The position numbers and the translations under genes were made by a program. This document shows positions 25,540 to 34,762 of a stretch of 64,000 nucleotides of DNA, one piece after another. Each line of letters begins with the position of its first letter. Positions within the stretch are counted from its first letter, which is position 1. Origin of the DNA: Ignavibacteriales bacterium (lineage in GTDB: Bacteria > Bacteroidota > Ignavibacteria > Ignavibacteriales > Ignavibacteriaceae). The notes under the pieces were generated by a model. It did no database searches. It was not told the origin of the DNA and was given only the letters and a program-made list of their open reading frames with translations. The stretch is from assembly GCA_015709675.1 (NCBI GenBank), contig CP054182.1:1529448-1593447 (forward strand), in the 5' to 3' direction.

Positions 25540-26290
25540 CCGGCGTTTTATTTTACCGCTTGTTGCAAATTAATTTGTACCGCCAGATGACAATCTGGTG
25601 TTAGCCAACGAAATACCACACCTTCGGCGTTGGGGGCAAATTAATCTTGTTGTTTTCTACAATAATGCCACGCCTTCGGCGTTTATTTTTTCGCTTGTGT
25701 GAATAAATTTCGTACCGCCAGATGACAATCCGGCGTTAACCAACGAAATACCACACCTTCGGCGTTTTACGATTGGGTTTGACGGGTTTAAACAATAATG
25801 CCACGCCTTCGGCGTTGGGGGCAAATTAATCTTGTTGTTTTCTACAATAATGCCACGCCTTCGGCGTTTATTTTTCGCTTGCGTGATTAAATTTCGTAAC
25901 GCCAGATGACAATCTGGCGCATACCAACAATATGTCGCGTCTCTGGTGTATTATGAATCGTTTGTAATGTATTTCCACAATAATACCACACCTTCGGCGT
26001 TGGGGGCAAATTAATCTTGTTGTTTTCTACAATAATGCCACGCCTTCGGCGTTTTTTTTTCGCTCGTGTGAATAAATTTCGTACCGCCAGATGACAATCT
26101 GGCGCATACCACCAATATGTCGCGTCTCCGGTGTATTATGAATCGTTTGTAATGTGTTTCCGCAAAAATACCATGCCTCCGGCGTTGTGAATATATAGAG
26201 GTAAATCCCGAAGGGATGAAATTCTTGTAGAAGTACCATGAAAAAAACACCAGAATCCCGAAGGGATGATATTAATCAGACCCGTATGAT
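25540..26290. repeat. About 185-bp tandem repeat rich in small hairpins, between convergent genes
   Basis: Three units start near 25612, 25797 and 25981 (period about 185 bases), with partial units at either side. Each unit carries ACGCC-TTC-GGCGT hairpins (nine such or near copies in total), a shared GGGGGCAAATTAATCTTGTTG block, and the CGCCAGAT-GACA-ATCTGGCG hairpin (four copies, two with a base change). Near 26207-26275 two AATCCCGAAGGGATGA hairpins follow. The array lies between the 3' ends of two convergent genes, where it may act as a bidirectional terminator or RNA-stabilising element. Confidence 0.85.
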
Positions 26291-26323
26291 ATATATTCCC
26301 TGTATTGAAACACAACCCTGAAT

Positions 26324-27448
26324 CTACATAACCAATTCAAACTTCTTCTGTAAATACTTCTTTCCGTTTATTTGAATTTCAACTATGTGTTCGCCGGGAT
26401 AATATTTTCTGGTTGAAATTTCCCTGATGGGGTGGTTCTTTTGCAGGAGTATTTCTCCGTGTGCGGGTATTTTCTTTTTGGCGAGCTTAAATACTTTTGG
26501 CATTGTCCCGCCGTTTGCTTTGCGGTGATGGATGATGTAGTCTATCATCAGATTTACGGCTGACTTAGAATTGTTTTTAACTGAAAAGCTAAAGGTAAGC
26601 GTTTCTCCAAAATGAACGGCGGGTTTGTTCAGTTTTAACTTATCAACTGAAATTTCAACATCGTTATCAAAACCAAGCGCGCTTAATATATCTGTGTGCC
26701 CTGCTTTAACCAGCGTTCTTGATGCATGCTGCACGATCCATTTTGTCCCTGCATTTTTTGATTTGTTCCACTTTATTAACAAAGCCGCCGCCCTGTCCGG
26801 GTGATCTTTTGCTATATCGTTAACATTATTTGCCACTGACCTTCTTACATAAAGTTCGGGATCTTCTTTGAGTTTTTCAAGCAGGCGGATTACCGGCGCG
26901 GGGTCTTTTACGAACTGCTGAAGACGAACAGCCCATGGGAGGCGGGGACGCGAGCCCTCTGAAACAAGCCGGCGAATGTGAGGATTTGAATCGCTTGCCC
27001 ATTTCTCCAGCACTTTTAAGGTTTTCTCAGGATAACGGATGAGAAAATAGCGGATGGCGGACTCAGCCGAGAACCTCTTGGTCATCTCATATAATGCATT
27101 CATTGATATATCAAAATACTCAAGACCGTAACGGCTGATATAGATAGTCATTGGCCAGACAATAAATCCGCCGAATCCTTTCAGATCGTTTTGCGGGATT
27201 GCCGGACCAAGTGAATCAAGAAGAATAGCAGCAGAACGGGGGAAATCATCGGGAAGATATTTCCTGAGCATCTCAGTAATATGATCAGAGCGCTGTATAA
27301 AACTCAGTTCGGGGAATTTTCCGGCGGTTTCTTTTACAAATTTATTAGACTTAAACTCAGGGTAACTCTTTTTAATTGCGGAAGCCATACGTTTAATGCC
27401 CGCTTCGTTAAATACATCACGAACTAAAAATTTTTCTTTTTCCGACAT
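26324..27448 (-). CDS. AlkC-like DNA alkylation repair protein with Ig-like C-terminal domain
   Basis: 374 residues. Residues about 90-255 are HEAT-like helical repeats of the AlkC/AlkD DNA glycosylase superfamily (YFLIRYPEKTLKVLEKWASDSNPHIRRLVSEGSRPRLPW; YVRRSVANNVNDIAKDHPD). Residues about 268-374 are beta-rich and Ig-like (GETLTFSFSVKNNSKSAVNLMIDY), as in the AlkC branch. Such enzymes remove cationic alkylated bases such as 3-methyladenine or 3-methylcytosine by base excision. It is transcribed alone towards the repeat array. Confidence 0.88.
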   Translation of the reverse strand: MSEKEKFLVRDVFNEAGIKRMASAIKKSYPEFKSNKFVKETAGKFPELSFIQRSDHITEMLRKYLPDDFPRSAAILLDSLGPAIPQNDLKGFGGFIVWPMTIYISRYGLEYFDISMNALYEMTKRFSAESAIRYFLIRYPEKTLKVLEKWASDSNPHIRRLVSEGSRPRLPWAVRLQQFVKDPAPVIRLLEKLKEDPELYVRRSVANNVNDIAKDHPDRAAALLIKWNKSKNAGTKWIVQHASRTLVKAGHTDILSALGFDNDVEISVDKLKLNKPAVHFGETLTFSFSVKNNSKSAVNLMIDYIIHHRKANGGTMPKVFKLAKKKIPAHGEILLQKNHPIREISTRKYYPGEHIVEIQINGKKYLQKKFELVM

Positions 27449-28021
27449 AATTATTCAATGTACAATTAGTTTTGTTAAAAGGATTTACCAAAATTGCTTA
27501 ACGCAGGTAATCGAAGTTAAACCCAAAGAAACGCAAAGTTTCAAATCCGATTATACCTGGCATCATTTAGCACAAAGCCACATAAATGCAATTACAACCT
27601 TAGTAAATGTAAACAAACCAGACGATGCAATCACATAAAACCCGGATTAATAAAAACTCTGCTATGTGATTTTAGTGATTTTACTTCGTAATTCTTTGTT
27701 TTTGATTCAAATTACAAACATTTTGGTGAAAATAAATATTTTCTAAAGAATTGCATTTTTCCCTTGCATCGTATATCTTTTTTTTTATTATTTTTACCTG
27801 AGACCTTAAAGAAATTAATCGGCTCACCAGGTGAGAAAACATTTGGGAAGCAAAGGGTTTGGGTTCTACGGGAAAAAAGGTTTTCATACATTGTACTCGT
27901 AAGATTTTTGAAAATTTGATGTAATAACTGTTTTTATACTCATACCAGAAGAATTCGGTGTGGCAAGGAACTGGTAATTACTGTCCGGGAAAGAAATACC
28001 AATAACATAAGGGAGGCGGAA
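27449..28021. other. Intergenic region between divergent genes
   Basis: About 570 bases with no gene. It contains an AACGCAAAGTTTCAAATCCG element (about 27530), a degenerate GACGATGCAATCACAT/ATGTGATT inverted repeat (about 27618-27672) and AT-rich sequence. It ends with the strong ribosome-binding site GGGAGG before the TTG start at 28022. Promoters for both flanking genes should lie here. Confidence 0.45.
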
Positions 28022-29308
28022 TTGTCCGCTAAAACACCACTTCACAAACTTCAACTTTGGGCAGCACTCTCGCTTTTTGCCCTCTCCGCCTATTCATGCT
28101 CAGAACCAGCCAGCCCCTTCGGGCAGACGGCAATTACCGTTGAAGCACTTGATGCCTCCTGCACCGAGGTATGGCTTGAGCTTAAGTTCAGCAATCTTAC
28201 TCAGCCAGCGGATGTGGCAATCCAGAAAGATGGCAAAGATTACCACCGGATACTCTCACTCAACCGTGACACCCTCTTGGTATTTGAAGACCTTGTACCC
28301 TCCACCAATTACTCATACCGTGCAATAATCCGCCACGAGGGGAAGGATGATAAAATAAGCAATACTGTGCAGGTCAGAACAATGGATACCACCTCCCACA
28401 ATTTTACCTGGCAGACCTTTACTTTCGGAGAAGTCGGGAGCAGTTCCCTTTACGATGTTGCTATAATAGATGAAAATAATATTTGGGCAGTTGGTGAAAT
28501 TTACATGAAAGACTCACTGGGGAATCCTGACCCGAATGCGTATAATGCTGTTCATTGGGATGGGACAAATTGGGAATTGAAAAAAATTTATACGGGAAGT
28601 AGCTGTAATCCAGTTGATTATTCTCCATTAAAAGCAATCTTCGCATTTTCTGATAGTAACATAGCAATAACAAGCGGAGGGAGTATTGGTTGGTTTAATG
28701 GGAAAATTAATAGAGCCGATTGTGGTATTAGACCATTATTATCCGGAGCAATCAACAAAATGTGGGGCACATCAAGCAGTGATTTATATGTGGTTGGCAA
28801 CGGCGGTAATATAGCCCATTACAACGGTACAAGTTGGCAGAAAATTGAGAGTGGTATAACAAATGATATTACTGATATTTGGGGAATCAGCGATGGTAAT
28901 GATGGTTTTACTAAATACTTCGCTGCTGAGAATTATCTTATTAAATTGGACAACTTTAACAATTTGACATCTCATAGCATAGAGGAGAGCGGTTATATCC
29001 GTTCGATTTGGGCAAAGCAGGATTTCCGTATCTATGCAGCGGGTGATGGTATGACAATATTTAATGGTTATTTCTGGAATCGTGCAGATAACCCTGAATT
29101 ACGTTTTGTTTATAGAATAAAAGGAGAAGATAATAATTCGATTGCCGGCTTAAGTGCTAATCGTCAAGTCTATTATTTTAACGGAATTAGCTGGGTTGGA
29201 GTTGCGTCTGAAGCAAGAAATTCGTTTCTGAAGTTAGATATAAGAAATCACTTGATAGCCAGTGTTGGTAGGCAAGGTGATAAAGCAATGATTACGATCT
29301 TTAAATAA
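28022..29308 (+). CDS. Surface lipoprotein with FN3-like and propeller repeats
   Basis: 428-residue predicted lipoprotein starting at TTG 28022 behind GGGAGG. The lipobox cysteine is residue 26 (LSAYSC). Residues about 35-120 form an FN3-like sandwich (VWLELKFSNLTQPADVAIQK; STNYSYRAIIRHEG). The remainder shows DENNIWAVGE, AVHWDGTNW, NIAHYNGTSW and TIFNGYFW repeats as in the lipoprotein at 3523, its paralogue. A truncated copy of this type of leader is found at 3351. Function unknown; probably displayed at the surface. Confidence 0.82.
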   Translation: MSAKTPLHKLQLWAALSLFALSAYSCSEPASPFGQTAITVEALDASCTEVWLELKFSNLTQPADVAIQKDGKDYHRILSLNRDTLLVFEDLVPSTNYSYRAIIRHEGKDDKISNTVQVRTMDTTSHNFTWQTFTFGEVGSSSLYDVAIIDENNIWAVGEIYMKDSLGNPDPNAYNAVHWDGTNWELKKIYTGSSCNPVDYSPLKAIFAFSDSNIAITSGGSIGWFNGKINRADCGIRPLLSGAINKMWGTSSSDLYVVGNGGNIAHYNGTSWQKIESGITNDITDIWGISDGNDGFTKYFAAENYLIKLDNFNNLTSHSIEESGYIRSIWAKQDFRIYAAGDGMTIFNGYFWNRADNPELRFVYRIKGEDNNSIAGLSANRQVYYFNGISWVGVASEARNSFLKLDIRNHLIASVGRQGDKAMITIFK

Positions 29309-29456
29309 GAGAAAACGGAGTGGAAGTGGAACCACCAATAATTCCTGATGCCAATTCAATAACATAGAGTTGGTAAAATTGTTCATGAAGAGAAAACTTC
29401 ACGACCTGATTTAGATAGCGGGTAGAATCTTTTTAAAATAAAACAAGGAAATTAAA

Positions 29457-31406
29457 ATGAAAAATCTGATAATCCTCATATTAGTTGCCGTACTTGGGAT
29501 CCAATCCAAATATGTGGCGCAAAATAACATCAATGCAGAGCAAACAAAACAGATTTTGAGCAAAACAGATACAAGTGCACTAATCAATATTTTTACAGAC
29601 AATTTGCTACAGTTAAAGCAGAGTAAAGAGGCTGCTGTTAGATATATGGAGAGCAAAGGATATGTAATCAAAAAATCATTCCCTGATGGCTCAGGAATTG
29701 AATTTAAGGAATTTCGGGATGGACTGCCTAGATATATCAGTACGCGGAACCGAATTGCTGCAAATACAATTTCGAGCAACAAAGTGTGGGGTGAAAGTAA
29801 TTTGGGGTATAATTTAACTGGTGCTGGCATAAATCTTGGGATTTGGGATGAAGGTAGTCCATACACGGGGCATACTTCATTCTGGGAAACTGTCTTGGGA
29901 CCTCGACATTCTTATTATATTGATACAACCGGTTCTGAAGACCCGGGTTTAGGATTAATTAGTGACCATGCAACTCATGTTACGGGTACGATAGTTTCTG
30001 ACGGCGGATACGAAGCGAAAGGAATGGCTGAAAAGGCAGTGGTTCATTCCCGTGATTGGATTTGGGATGTGAATGAGATGGCATCAGCAGCGGGTGGCTT
30101 GGATAACAACCTGCCAGAACCGCTGATATTGTCGAACCATTCTTATGGTGAACCTCTCGGTTGGCATTTTACAGATTTAAAAAATCTGGGTTCTCAAGCA
30201 TGGTACTGGATGGCTGCAGCATCGGCATACACAGACAATCGGTTCTCTAGCTATGAAGAAATAACAAAAACTTATGATAATATTGCCTATTTGGCTCCTT
30301 TTTATACAATAGTTTGGGCTGCTGGCAACGATCGAGGAGAAGGAGCTGAACAAGGGGCCACTCACTATCATTATGCAAATGGTGAATGGATTTCAGCAAA
30401 TGATAACCATAGTAAGGATAACGGAATTAATGGTTACTGGACTATGTCGGTTGAAGGCGGTGCAAAAAATATTATTACAGTTGGAGCTGTGGATGACATT
30501 CCAAATGGTTACTCACATGCAAATGATGTTAAACAGGTAAACACATCTTTCAGCAACTGGGGTCCAACAACAGACGGTAGGATTAAACCAGATATAGTCG
30601 CAAATGGTGCTTCAGTATATTCAACCTTATACAGAGATGGGAGTGGTTCAGGTAATAAATTTGGATATTTGAGTGGTACCTCTATGGCAGCTCCTTGTGT
30701 TACCGGCTCAATTGCCCAGCTTTTGCAGCATTATAAAGCAACTCACAATAACAGTCTTCCTGTCTCAGCAACCGTAAAAGCAATCATTATTCATACAGCA
30801 GATGAAGCAGGGCAGTATCCGGGTCCTGATTATCAATTCGGTTGGGGACTGATGAATACATATAAAGCTGCCCAACTGATTTCATTAGACCAGCAAAATC
30901 CTTCGGTTATTCAGGAGTTGACTTTGTCAAATGGTCAATCCTATACAATAAATAATTTATATAGTGATGGAACTCAGCCAATAAGGATAACATTAGTTTG
31001 GAATGATCCTACACCTCAAAGTTTACCGAGCAGCCCTGTACTTGTTAATGACCTGGATGTTCGCTTAATCAAGAATGGCTCAACAACGTATACACCATGG
31101 ATATTGAATCCAAATATTCCCGAAAGTGCAGCGACAACCGGAGATAATACGAGGGATAATGTTGAGCAAATCTTCCTTCAAACACCTGGGGCTGGTTATT
31201 ATACGGTAACAATTTCTCCGAAGAAGAACTTTACACAAAATTTTTCTTTAATTATGACAGGATTTGTTGAGCCATATAAAACAATCATATTAAAACAGAT
31301 AGGTTCAGACGACCAGCCATTTGGTCAGGCAGCATATTGGGAGAATATGATGTGGAACTATGTTGGCCCTTCTCAGCCAGTCACACTTCCATTATTAAAT
31401 AAATAA
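29457..31406 (+). CDS. Secreted subtilase (S8 peptidase), lacks its own sorting domain
   Basis: 649 residues with a signal peptide (MKNLIILILVAVLGI...). The catalytic triad is complete: Asp131 (GAGINLGIWDEGS), His171 (SDHATHVTGTIVSDGG) and Ser409 (YLSGTSMAAPCVTGS), with oxyanion Asn291 (VWAAGND). A beta-sandwich (about 480-600, SDGTQPIRITLVWNDPTP) follows. The frame ends at TAA 31404 without a T9SS sorting domain. The next frame, which has a sorting domain but no signal peptide, continues in exactly the same reading frame 6 bases later. The two may therefore be one gene broken by a stop. Confidence 0.85.
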   Translation: MKNLIILILVAVLGIQSKYVAQNNINAEQTKQILSKTDTSALINIFTDNLLQLKQSKEAAVRYMESKGYVIKKSFPDGSGIEFKEFRDGLPRYISTRNRIAANTISSNKVWGESNLGYNLTGAGINLGIWDEGSPYTGHTSFWETVLGPRHSYYIDTTGSEDPGLGLISDHATHVTGTIVSDGGYEAKGMAEKAVVHSRDWIWDVNEMASAAGGLDNNLPEPLILSNHSYGEPLGWHFTDLKNLGSQAWYWMAAASAYTDNRFSSYEEITKTYDNIAYLAPFYTIVWAAGNDRGEGAEQGATHYHYANGEWISANDNHSKDNGINGYWTMSVEGGAKNIITVGAVDDIPNGYSHANDVKQVNTSFSNWGPTTDGRIKPDIVANGASVYSTLYRDGSGSGNKFGYLSGTSMAAPCVTGSIAQLLQHYKATHNNSLPVSATVKAIIIHTADEAGQYPGPDYQFGWGLMNTYKAAQLISLDQQNPSVIQELTLSNGQSYTINNLYSDGTQPIRITLVWNDPTPQSLPSSPVLVNDLDVRLIKNGSTTYTPWILNPNIPESAATTGDNTRDNVEQIFLQTPGAGYYTVTISPKKNFTQNFSLIMTGFVEPYKTIILKQIGSDDQPFGQAAYWENMMWNYVGPSQPVTLPLLNK

Positions 31407-31412
31407 TATTTT

Positions 31413-33947
31413 TTGTCAACCCAGAATTTTAAGCCCGAAACTGCTGAAAAATTCTGGTTTTGGACAGATAATCAAGATCGAATCAGCTATAGAAACTGGG
31501 ACACCATGACTATTTTATCTTCAACAGATGAAGTACTAAGTCAATTTCAGCCAGCAGTGAATGCATATATAAAAAACAATTGGGAAAACTTCCTTTCTGT
31601 GACTGAGAACGTCGATGACTTCCTCCAATTTAAGGACCCGTGGTTTGTTGATCACGAAGAGCAGCCGTATGGATTAAGAAGCAGAGGTTTGGATGCGCTT
31701 TTGGTTACAGTTCAATCACCATTAGATATTTCACTCTCTTCTGGGCATAAAGGCGTATTCTTGAATCAAGGGGCTGACTGGCAACCACCTTACTACTCCG
31801 TTAAAGCTACAGGCAACCAATATCTCTCCGTTCCGTCTTCCGGTAGAAGCCACTACTTCTATTTTTCGGGTTGGCAGGCAAATCCATCCGTTGGTGCGGA
31901 GTTCCAGTACCCAACACAAACAGAAACTCCGGTTGTATTTAAGCAGGACAATACTACTGTTAGTGCACTATATAAAGGCATACAGCTTTCGAATAACCCC
32001 GAAACCTATACCAACAACGGACAGCAGCACTTTGTAAGGGTTAAGAATAGTTACCTCTATTCTGCTTATGAGTCAATGGGTAAACTTTTCATTGAAGAAA
32101 AGATGCCAAACGGTGCGTGGACCCTTATGAACAATGGAAAACCGATTATTCAGGAACAGGTGTTTTCTTCTTCATTGGATTTTCTTAATAACGGAGCCAA
32201 CGAAGATGATAAACTGCTGCTTGCCTACACAGCTCAGAACTCAGGATACCCTGTTCTTGGCACACTACTGCTCAATGGTTACACAGATGCAGTTATTCTG
32301 AATGATTTTGCTATCTGGCAGAGTGACAATATGCACACACCTTCTGAGTTACAACCAATTGTAGCAGTTAACGGAAGCACAAAGTTTATGATAGTCTTCA
32401 GAAGAGTGGACTCTGATAAAAAAGGTCTCTTCTTCTTCCCAGGCACCATAAATGGAAATGCTGTTACCTATGCTGACAGTTCGGGCTATCCTTGGTATAT
32501 ACACGGAACCAATCAGTATTCCGTGAATCCCACAATTAGTGTTTCCAAATCAGCTTCTAATACACCAGTTTACTGGATCGCCTGGCAGCAAAACTCCCCG
32601 TCCGGCAGTTCCTCTGATATATATTATAAGCAGATTACCGTTCACTCAAATGGCTCATTCACTCAGTATGGAGGTATGATGTCAGGAGGAAGCGGCTACC
32701 CCTGGAACCGTTACCCCACCATCACCTCAATTGGCAACTCCGCCCGTGTTGCCTGGCAGGGTTATGTCGGCTTTATTGAGGATGGTATGAATAAAACCGG
32801 GGCTGATGAGATGGAAGAGTCCAGAATAATATTCAAAAGTACAGACTGGTGGCAGTACTGGCAGTTTGGTTATAATGTTCACAAACCAAATATCAACCGT
32901 CACGATGCAGAGAACGGCTACATTTTTGGCTGGAGCCAGAATGGTGGTCAAGGCATTTATTTTGCAAATAACACAACCCTGAGCACTATTTCAACTGTGA
33001 CAGGCCTTCAAGGGTATGATGTTCAGATTTCAAACGGCACAGACAAGAGCACAATGGTTGCAAACAGCTATAAAACCACACAGCAGCCATATTTCTTTAC
33101 TTCCTCAAACGGGCTTTCATCATTTATGAAGGAACAGAATCTAAGAATCGGTTCAGGCAGAGAGGGAATTATCAGAAAGGGAGATGTTATCTTCAAATAT
33201 CTGGTTGGTGATATCAGCCGTAACGGGCAGGAGATTTCATTTAAGGAGATACCAGACACCATTAATCTAAATTCCCTTGGCATAATTAATTCATATCTTG
33301 AAACAGAGCCGTTTACAGTCAATAGCAATACAGAGTTGTTATACTCAGTCGGCTTTATGGTCTCCGATTCTGTGCTTGGGGCTGAAGAACTGAATGGAGG
33401 TGACGAAATAAATTTCACCCTCACGATAAATGATGCAACAAGCGGTCAGCAGATTGCACTTCTGGATGAGGTTACCTATACCAAAAACGCACTGGGCAAT
33501 TATGGAAATATTGCCTTCCGGGCAACTATGGAAGGAATGCCTGAGACACCGGTTAAGCTAAAACTGACAGTCCAGAGTAATTTTGAACACATCAGTTCAC
33601 TTGCAAGAAGAATTAACATTGGAGATGTGGTCGAGAAGAGCAGCACAAAAACCATAGCAGTTGCCAGCCCATTGATAGTAACCGAATATTCGCTTTCACA
33701 AAACTACCCAAACCCCTTCAATCCGGTGACTGAGATAGAATTCGCGCTCCCTGAGCAGAGTGATGTCACCCTAAAAGTCTATGACATACTCGGTAAAGAG
33801 ATTGCAACACTTGCCTCAGGCAATTATTCAGCCGGCAGATATACAGTTCCCTTTGACGGCACCAGCCACGCAAGCGGAGTATATATCTATAAACTCAGTT
33901 ACGGTAAGGGGCAGAGTATTACCAGAAAGATGACCCTCTTGAAATAA
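31413..33947 (+). CDS. T9SS-sorted protein lacking signal peptide; possible continuation of the subtilase
   Basis: 844 codons from TTG 31413, in frame with the subtilase and separated from it only by TAA and two codons. There is no ATG, signal peptide or ribosome-binding site at the junction. The body is beta-rich (repeats such as NTPVYWIAWQQNSPSGSSSDIYY; SARVAWQGYVG) and ends in a T9SS sorting domain from NYPNPFN (residue 764) to RKMTLLK. As a separate protein it could not reach T9SS without Sec export. Its natural form is probably the C-terminal half of a protein of about 1,500 residues. Confidence 0.75.
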   Translation: MSTQNFKPETAEKFWFWTDNQDRISYRNWDTMTILSSTDEVLSQFQPAVNAYIKNNWENFLSVTENVDDFLQFKDPWFVDHEEQPYGLRSRGLDALLVTVQSPLDISLSSGHKGVFLNQGADWQPPYYSVKATGNQYLSVPSSGRSHYFYFSGWQANPSVGAEFQYPTQTETPVVFKQDNTTVSALYKGIQLSNNPETYTNNGQQHFVRVKNSYLYSAYESMGKLFIEEKMPNGAWTLMNNGKPIIQEQVFSSSLDFLNNGANEDDKLLLAYTAQNSGYPVLGTLLLNGYTDAVILNDFAIWQSDNMHTPSELQPIVAVNGSTKFMIVFRRVDSDKKGLFFFPGTINGNAVTYADSSGYPWYIHGTNQYSVNPTISVSKSASNTPVYWIAWQQNSPSGSSSDIYYKQITVHSNGSFTQYGGMMSGGSGYPWNRYPTITSIGNSARVAWQGYVGFIEDGMNKTGADEMEESRIIFKSTDWWQYWQFGYNVHKPNINRHDAENGYIFGWSQNGGQGIYFANNTTLSTISTVTGLQGYDVQISNGTDKSTMVANSYKTTQQPYFFTSSNGLSSFMKEQNLRIGSGREGIIRKGDVIFKYLVGDISRNGQEISFKEIPDTINLNSLGIINSYLETEPFTVNSNTELLYSVGFMVSDSVLGAEELNGGDEINFTLTINDATSGQQIALLDEVTYTKNALGNYGNIAFRATMEGMPETPVKLKLTVQSNFEHISSLARRINIGDVVEKSSTKTIAVASPLIVTEYSLSQNYPNPFNPVTEIEFALPEQSDVTLKVYDILGKEIATLASGNYSAGRYTVPFDGTSHASGVYIYKLSYGKGQSITRKMTLLK

Positions 33948-34007
33948 TTATGAAGTATGAAAATTGAATTATGAATTGGTTATAATTTGTAATTCTTAAT
34001 ATTTAAT

Positions 34008-34048
34008 TAAAAAAAGCCCTGGTTTGCAGCCGGGGCTTTTTTGTTTTT
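34008..34048 (+). terminator. Rho-independent terminator
   Basis: The same AAGCCCTGG/CCGGGGCTT hairpin as at 2887, followed by a T tract. It closes the subtilase/T9SS unit. An ACGCGGAGTAACGCGGAG element lies just downstream (about 34082-34099). Confidence 0.85.
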
Positions 34049-34195
34049 CCATTTTTTTAACGCAAAGGGAAGCTAAGTTTAGCGCGGAGTAACGCGGAGT
34101 TTTAAACCCAGTCTCGCGCAAAGACGCTAAGATGCAAAGAAATACTTAAAAGTAAATTAAGCATGGCCTTTCAGTTCATACTTAAACTTCATTTT

Positions 34196-34750
34196 TCATA
34201 TCATCTCGTTTAAAAGTTCCTGCCGGGGCTGTGCTATGATGACTTTATTAACAAGCAATCCCTTTTCAGAAACCAATGCCGCGCCTGCTTCAACTGCGGC
34301 TGTTACGGCTGCTACTTCACCTGTCATGGTTACAAATGCTTTCCCTCCGAGCGCCATTGCCAGACGCACTTCAATCAGTTTAACCGATGCAGCTTTTACT
34401 GCAGCGTCTGCCGCTTCAATGAGTGAAGCAACGGAGAAAGATTCAATAATGCCAAGCGACTCAAGCAGTTGCACTCCGGTATGTCCGGCAATTGCAGGGA
34501 ATATATCCGGGTGAACATTGGGAATTACGAAATGGTCAATAACCCCAAAGTTAATGGTTTCAACCGCTGCATCCACCGCGGTTTGCACTGCTGCCACTTC
34601 TCCGCCTATCAGGGTCATATATTTTCCGGAGCAGATAGTGCGGGAAAGTACCATTTCAACATTGGAGGTTTTGAGCATAATATCCGCTGCCTGCATTCCG
34701 GCGGCGATGCTGGTCATTTCAATAAGTCCGAGTGAGTTCATTTGTATCAT
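34196..34750 (-). CDS. pduT: Tandem-BMC-domain shell protein, PduT-like
   Basis: 184 residues made of two BMC domains (MNSLGLIEMTSIAAGMQAAD; ESLGIIESFSVASLIEAADA), the BMC-T single-stacked trimer type. Cys40 in SRTICSGKYMTLIGGEV lies where PduT places the cysteine that ligates a [4Fe-4S] cluster in the trimer pore, and the whole protein follows the PduT pattern (VHPDIFPAIAG; VRLAMALGGKAFV). It would let electrons cross a microcompartment shell. It is 12 bases downstream of pduS. No other shell protein or enzyme of a microcompartment is in the window. Confidence 0.9.
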   Translation of the reverse strand: MIQMNSLGLIEMTSIAAGMQAADIMLKTSNVEMVLSRTICSGKYMTLIGGEVAAVQTAVDAAVETINFGVIDHFVIPNVHPDIFPAIAGHTGVQLLESLGIIESFSVASLIEAADAAVKAASVKLIEVRLAMALGGKAFVTMTGEVAAVTAAVEAGAALVSEKGLLVNKVIIAQPRQELLNEMI

Positions 34751-34762
34751 AGTAATATCTTT

